This document shows, piece after piece, positions 5,761 through 8,529 of a DNA stretch of 8,529 bases (the first letter of the stretch is position 1; each line of letters starts with the position of its first letter). The stretch covers positions 1 through 8,529 of the forward strand of contig CAZSMU010000153.1 of the NCBI GenBank assembly GCA_964607915.1, written 5' to 3'. This DNA is from JADJPL01 sp964607915. GTDB taxonomy: Bacteria; Bacteroidota; Bacteroidia; Chitinophagales; Saprospiraceae. Made by a program: the position numbers and the translations under genes. The notes beneath the pieces were generated by a model. That model was given only the letters and a program-made list of their open reading frames with translations. It ran no database searches and was not told the DNA's origin.

Positions 5761-6987
5761 ATGGGACTTCGCCTTGTTCCTGTGCTTGTGTTTTCTTTGT
5801 CTTTCTCCCTGGGGAAATTATACAGCCAGCCGGAAGGGGTTATCACGCTCATCAACCCGTCTTTTGAAGATATGCCAAGGCATAGCAAACCGCCTCGGGG
5901 CTGGTTCGATTGTGGTGTCCCCGGGGAAACTCCTCCAGACGTTCAGCCCAGCGGAACCTTCAGCGTCACTAAACCCGCTGTCAATGGCGATACGTACCTG
6001 GGCATGGTCGTGCGCGATAACGATACCTGGGAAATGGTGTCCCAGCGCATGAGCGCACCCATGAAAAAAGGCCAGTGCTATGCGTTCAGTATTTATCTCT
6101 GCCGATCGGAATTGTACGTGAGCGTAAGCCGGATGTCCGACGAAACCGCAAACTATACGACTCCGGCCAAATTGCGCATCTATGGCGGTTTCGACCACTG
6201 CGACAAACAATACCTCCTCGGCGAAACCAACCTCGTCATCAATACGCGCTGGCTCGAATATCAGTTCAAATTCGAGCCTCTCGACAACTATACCCATATC
6301 TCCTTCGAAGCGTTTTATAAAACGCCCACCTTGTTCCCCTACAACGGCAATATCCTGATGGATAACGCGTCGGATATCACGCCCGTAAACTGCAACGAGG
6401 AACTTTCGGAACGCTTGCCCCAAAAACCAACGGAAACCTCCAAACCGACGACCTCGGCTACCCCTCCAACCAAGCGCCCCGACAGTGTCTCCAAAGTAGC
6501 CCAGTCCTCACTCGATAAAAAAACAGAGCCAAATACAGCTCCCAGCAAGTCAGGCGAAGGCTCCTCTTCAGATAAAAATAGTGTCGTCGAAAGTGCGGAT
6601 TTTTCAAAACTGTCAAGGGATGACATTCGAAAAGGCCAGACCCTGCGAATGGATAATATCTTGTTTGAAATAGATAAGTCGGTCGTTACCAAAGAATCCT
6701 ATGAGCCGCTGAACAACCTGGCCCGTTTCCTCCTGGCAAACCCGGATATCGTAATCGAGGTCGGAGGACATACCAATGGCCTTTGCTCCGACGGGTTCTG
6801 CGATCAACTATCTACCGCCCGCGCCCGCGTAGTCAGCGAATACCTCGCACAGCGGGGCGTCTCCCGCTCCCGCCTCGAATACAAAGGCTACGGGCGCAAA
6901 GTACCGGTCGCGTCCAACGATACCGTGGAGGGAAGGCGCAAAAACCAGCGCGTAGAAATCAAAATCCTTAATATGAATGCCGGTTAG
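5761..6987 (+). CDS. Exported OmpA-family protein with N-terminal beta-sandwich-like domain
   Basis: A 408-aa protein in three parts. Residues 1-23 are a signal peptide, with cleavage probably at YSQ. Residues 27-211 form a domain opening with ITLINPSFED and ending ILMDNASDITPVNC; its pattern (NPSFED, GDTYLGMVV, QRMSAPMKKGQCYAFSIYL) resembles galactose-binding-like jelly rolls seen in carbohydrate-binding modules. That fold is inferred. Residues 215-290 are a Pro/Thr/Ser/Lys-rich linker. Residues 293-405 are an OmpA C-terminal domain, with LFEIDKSVV, VGGHTNGL, LSTARARVVSEYL, GYGRKVPVAS and GRRKNQRVEI. Arg354 matches the peptidoglycan-binding Arg286 of OmpA, but the partner Asp271 is Asn339. 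There is no lipobox, so it is likely periplasmic or surface-linked, tethered to peptidoglycan. The frame also allows a TTG start at 5752, but the ATG at 5761 gives a normal signal peptide. It overlaps the aroA stop by 4 bp. Confidence 0.88.
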   Translation: MGLRLVPVLVFSLSFSLGKLYSQPEGVITLINPSFEDMPRHSKPPRGWFDCGVPGETPPDVQPSGTFSVTKPAVNGDTYLGMVVRDNDTWEMVSQRMSAPMKKGQCYAFSIYLCRSELYVSVSRMSDETANYTTPAKLRIYGGFDHCDKQYLLGETNLVINTRWLEYQFKFEPLDNYTHISFEAFYKTPTLFPYNGNILMDNASDITPVNCNEELSERLPQKPTETSKPTTSATPPTKRPDSVSKVAQSSLDKKTEPNTAPSKSGEGSSSDKNSVVESADFSKLSRDDIRKGQTLRMDNILFEIDKSVVTKESYEPLNNLARFLLANPDIVIEVGGHTNGLCSDGFCDQLSTARARVVSEYLAQRGVSRSRLEYKGYGRKVPVASNDTVEGRRKNQRVEIKILNMNAG

Positions 6988-8216
6988 GCCATACGGAATC
7001 CTAGCTTCTTCAGGTCTTCCCAAAAATCGGGGTATGACTTGTCCACTACGCCGGGATCCGCTATGCAAATCGGATGAATCAGGGCTAGAGGGGCAAATGC
7101 CATAGCCATGCGGTGGTCCTCGTAGGTGTCAAATACAGGCGGGAGGTCCCAGTGCGCAAGACCCGCTACATGGAATTCTTCCTTCCCCGACTCGCTGACG
7201 GGATGTACCGCTACACCTACTTTTGCCAACTCGTCCCGCAAAGCTCCAATACGGTCGGTCTCCTTGATGCGCAAGGTCTCCACACCGGAAAAATGACCGG
7301 GAATGCCCAGGGCTGCACAGGTCACCGCAAGAGTCTGCGCCAGGTCAGGGCAACGCAAAAAGTCCCACTCGAATTCCCTCGCCTTGCCATGCCCCGCCTT
7401 TGTCAATCGGATACCAGACTCCAGGAACTGGGTATATACGCCCAGTAATTCGTACATGTCAGGGAGAATAGAGTCCCCCTGTAAGCTATCTTTATATACC
7501 CCATGCAGCGTGAGTTCAGCAGACTCGGATAGCGCCGCCATCGCATAGTAATACGAGGCCGCTGACCAGTCTGCCTCTACCGTGAAACTCCTCGGTACAT
7601 AAGATTGTGGAGCAATCCGTATAGTGGAACCCTCCCAGGAGTGGGTCACGCCAAAATACCCCATCAACGCTAAGGTCATCTCTATGTAGGGGCGGGAAAC
7701 AATCCGGCCCTCAAGCACCAACTCAAGGCCCTCGGGAAGCGTGGGCGCAATCATGAGCAGCGCGGAAATATACTGGCTACTCGTGCCCGCAGAAATGCGC
7801 AATACCCGCTGCCCCGGCTGCTGTTTCGGCGAACCGATGCGCAAAGGGGGGAAGCCCTCCCGTTCCAGATAGGCGATGTCGGCGCCAAGTTGGCGCAACG
7901 CTTCCACTAATACCCCGATAGGCCGCTCTTTCATACGCGCAGACCCCGTCAGTATCTGTGTGCCTTCCTTCATAGCCAGGTAGGCCGTCAGGAAACGGAA
8001 CGTGGTGCCGGCAGCTCCCGCATCCAGTATCTCGTGGTCGCTTTGCAAAAGTTCGTCTAACAACCGGGTGTCTTTGGCATTGGCCAGGCGGCCTATCTCA
8101 AACGATGAAGGACACAGGGCCCGGATGATGAGCGCACGGTTGCTGATGCTCTTGGAACCAGCTAAAGTGAGTTCGCCCCGGATTTTGCCGTCCTCGTGTG
8201 TCAGGGTGATTTGCAT
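6984..8216 (-). CDS. aroA: 3-phosphoshikimate 1-carboxyvinyltransferase (EPSP synthase)
   Basis: AroA joins shikimate-3-phosphate and phosphoenolpyruvate to EPSP, the sixth step of the shikimate pathway, in the cytosol. The 410-aa product is a little shorter than E. coli AroA (427). Active-site residues can be followed along the chain: Lys22, Ser23 and Arg27 in GSKSISNRALI; Gly70 in GAAGTTFRFL (E. coli Gly96); Arg98 in RMKERPIG (Arg124); SSQ at 146-148 (Ser169-Ser170-Gln171); Asp291 in CPDLAQTLAV (Asp313); Glu319 and Arg322 in RIKETDRI (Glu341, Arg344); Arg369 in EDHRMAMAF (Arg386); and Lys393 in VVDKSYPDF (Lys411). All key residues are present, so it should be active. The usual NAGTAxRP loop reads AAGTTFRF here. 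The start at 8216 is right at the conserved N terminus. A small ORF lies 37 bp upstream on the same strand and may share its transcript. Confidence 0.96.
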   Translation of the reverse strand: MQITLTHEDGKIRGELTLAGSKSISNRALIIRALCPSSFEIGRLANAKDTRLLDELLQSDHEILDAGAAGTTFRFLTAYLAMKEGTQILTGSARMKERPIGVLVEALRQLGADIAYLEREGFPPLRIGSPKQQPGQRVLRISAGTSSQYISALLMIAPTLPEGLELVLEGRIVSRPYIEMTLALMGYFGVTHSWEGSTIRIAPQSYVPRSFTVEADWSAASYYYAMAALSESAELTLHGVYKDSLQGDSILPDMYELLGVYTQFLESGIRLTKAGHGKAREFEWDFLRCPDLAQTLAVTCAALGIPGHFSGVETLRIKETDRIGALRDELAKVGVAVHPVSESGKEEFHVAGLAHWDLPPVFDTYEDHRMAMAFAPLALIHPICIADPGVVDKSYPDFWEDLKKLGFRMA

Positions 8217-8253
8217 GGTGTTGCTGCAGTTGTACCGTATGAACGGGGATAAG

Positions 8254-8460
8254 TCAATCTACCAGATCCCGGTACTGCTCGGCAGGGTCGGGACAAAAGG
8301 CCTCCTGTGTCGTTGGATGCGCAAAGGAAATTGCTTCCGACGATTCTATCAGGTCGTCAATTGCCGAGAAGTACTCAATCGCTCCCAACTCCTGAAGAGA
8401 GCGGAGCAATTCGAGGAAACCAGTTTCTTTTTCCGGACGTACCGTGAGTAAGTAGTTCAT
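8254..8460 (-). CDS. Small hypothetical protein (68 aa)
   Basis: A 68-residue acidic protein beginning MNYLLTVRPEKETGFLELL. Predicted by eye: an N-terminal beta strand (YLLTVRP), then amphipathic helix (ETGFLELLRSLQEL), another strand (AIEYFSAID), a helix (DDLIESSEA) and a polar tail ending EQYRDLVD. There is no signal peptide or membrane segment. I do not recognise a family. The opening is faintly like short antitoxin-type proteins of Bacteroidota, but it lacks the typical C-terminal part and no toxin gene is in view. It lies 37 bp upstream of aroA in the same direction, and a copy of the palindromic repeat ends 13 bp before its ATG. No promoter box is seen in the little upstream sequence available. 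Coding is plausible, not certain. Confidence 0.6.
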   Translation of the reverse strand: MNYLLTVRPEKETGFLELLRSLQELGAIEYFSAIDDLIESSEAISFAHPTTQEAFCPDPAEQYRDLVD

Positions 8461-8473
8461 ATCGAATGCGTTA

Positions 8474-8529
8474 TTAGACTTGTTGCGCGGGGGATCATCG
8501 CGGGGTCAAAAAGGCCCTTTTTCGCCCAC
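8474..8529. repeat. Palindromic intergenic repeat, copy 3 (cut by the window end)
   Basis: TTAGACTTGTTGCGCGGGGG at the start, then GGGGTCAAAAAGGCCCTTTTT, equals the minus-strand reading of copy 1 apart from two 1-base gaps and four mismatches before the T tract. The second arm, expected to end in GCAACAAGTCT, would lie beyond 8529. It sits 13 bp upstream of the small ORF's start, between that gene and whatever lies outside. The inner core is in the opposite orientation to that of copy 1. Confidence 0.75.

Noticed and set aside
10..8529. Whole window as a composite transposon bounded by inverted copies of the palindrome
   Set aside because: The genes between are housekeeping, there is no transposase, and a third partial copy lies inside. 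The inverted placement is better explained by a dispersed intergenic repeat.

Overview
This window looks like an ordinary chromosomal stretch of a Bacteroidota genome, probably a Saprospiria-like lineage. The phylum is inferred from perfect or near-perfect TAnnTTTG-type -7 promoter boxes, A-rich leaders without a clear Shine-Dalgarno, and the subgroup style of the OmpA-like and AroA proteins. The finer placement is only an impression. Base composition is mildly GC-rich and even across the genes, and no transposase, integrase, phage gene or CRISPR array is visible.

Layout from left to right: a 76-bp palindromic intergenic repeat (10-85) and a hairpin (114-150) lie downstream of a minus-strand pair, lspA (1712-2281) followed after 13 bp by a sodium:solute symporter gene (205-1698). 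Divergent from lspA is a plus-strand DUF819 membrane protein gene (2501-3772). It meets the minus-strand folB (3783-4181) tail to tail. FolB is divergent from gcdH (4293-5513), a glutaryl-CoA-dehydrogenase-type acyl-CoA dehydrogenase, and the two share a 111-bp control region. A leader region of about 247 bp, which begins with a half copy of the repeat and contains an 18-bp dyad, precedes an exported OmpA-family protein gene (5761-6987). This gene overlaps the stop of the minus-strand aroA (6984-8216). Upstream of aroA on the same strand is a 68-aa unrecognised ORF (8254-8460), and immediately beyond it another copy of the repeat runs off the window (8474-8529).

Functionally this is housekeeping: lipoprotein maturation (LspA), folate biosynthesis (FolB), the shikimate pathway (AroA), lysine/tryptophan or aromatic catabolism via glutaryl-CoA (GcdH), two secondary transporters or transporter-like proteins, and an envelope protein that probably binds peptidoglycan. 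The genes do not form one pathway. I did not find a convincing new multi-gene system. The most noteworthy signal is the palindromic repeat family (AGACTTGTTGC arms, AAAAnGGCnCTTTTT core) at three gene borders, one copy of which supplies the stop codon of gcdH.
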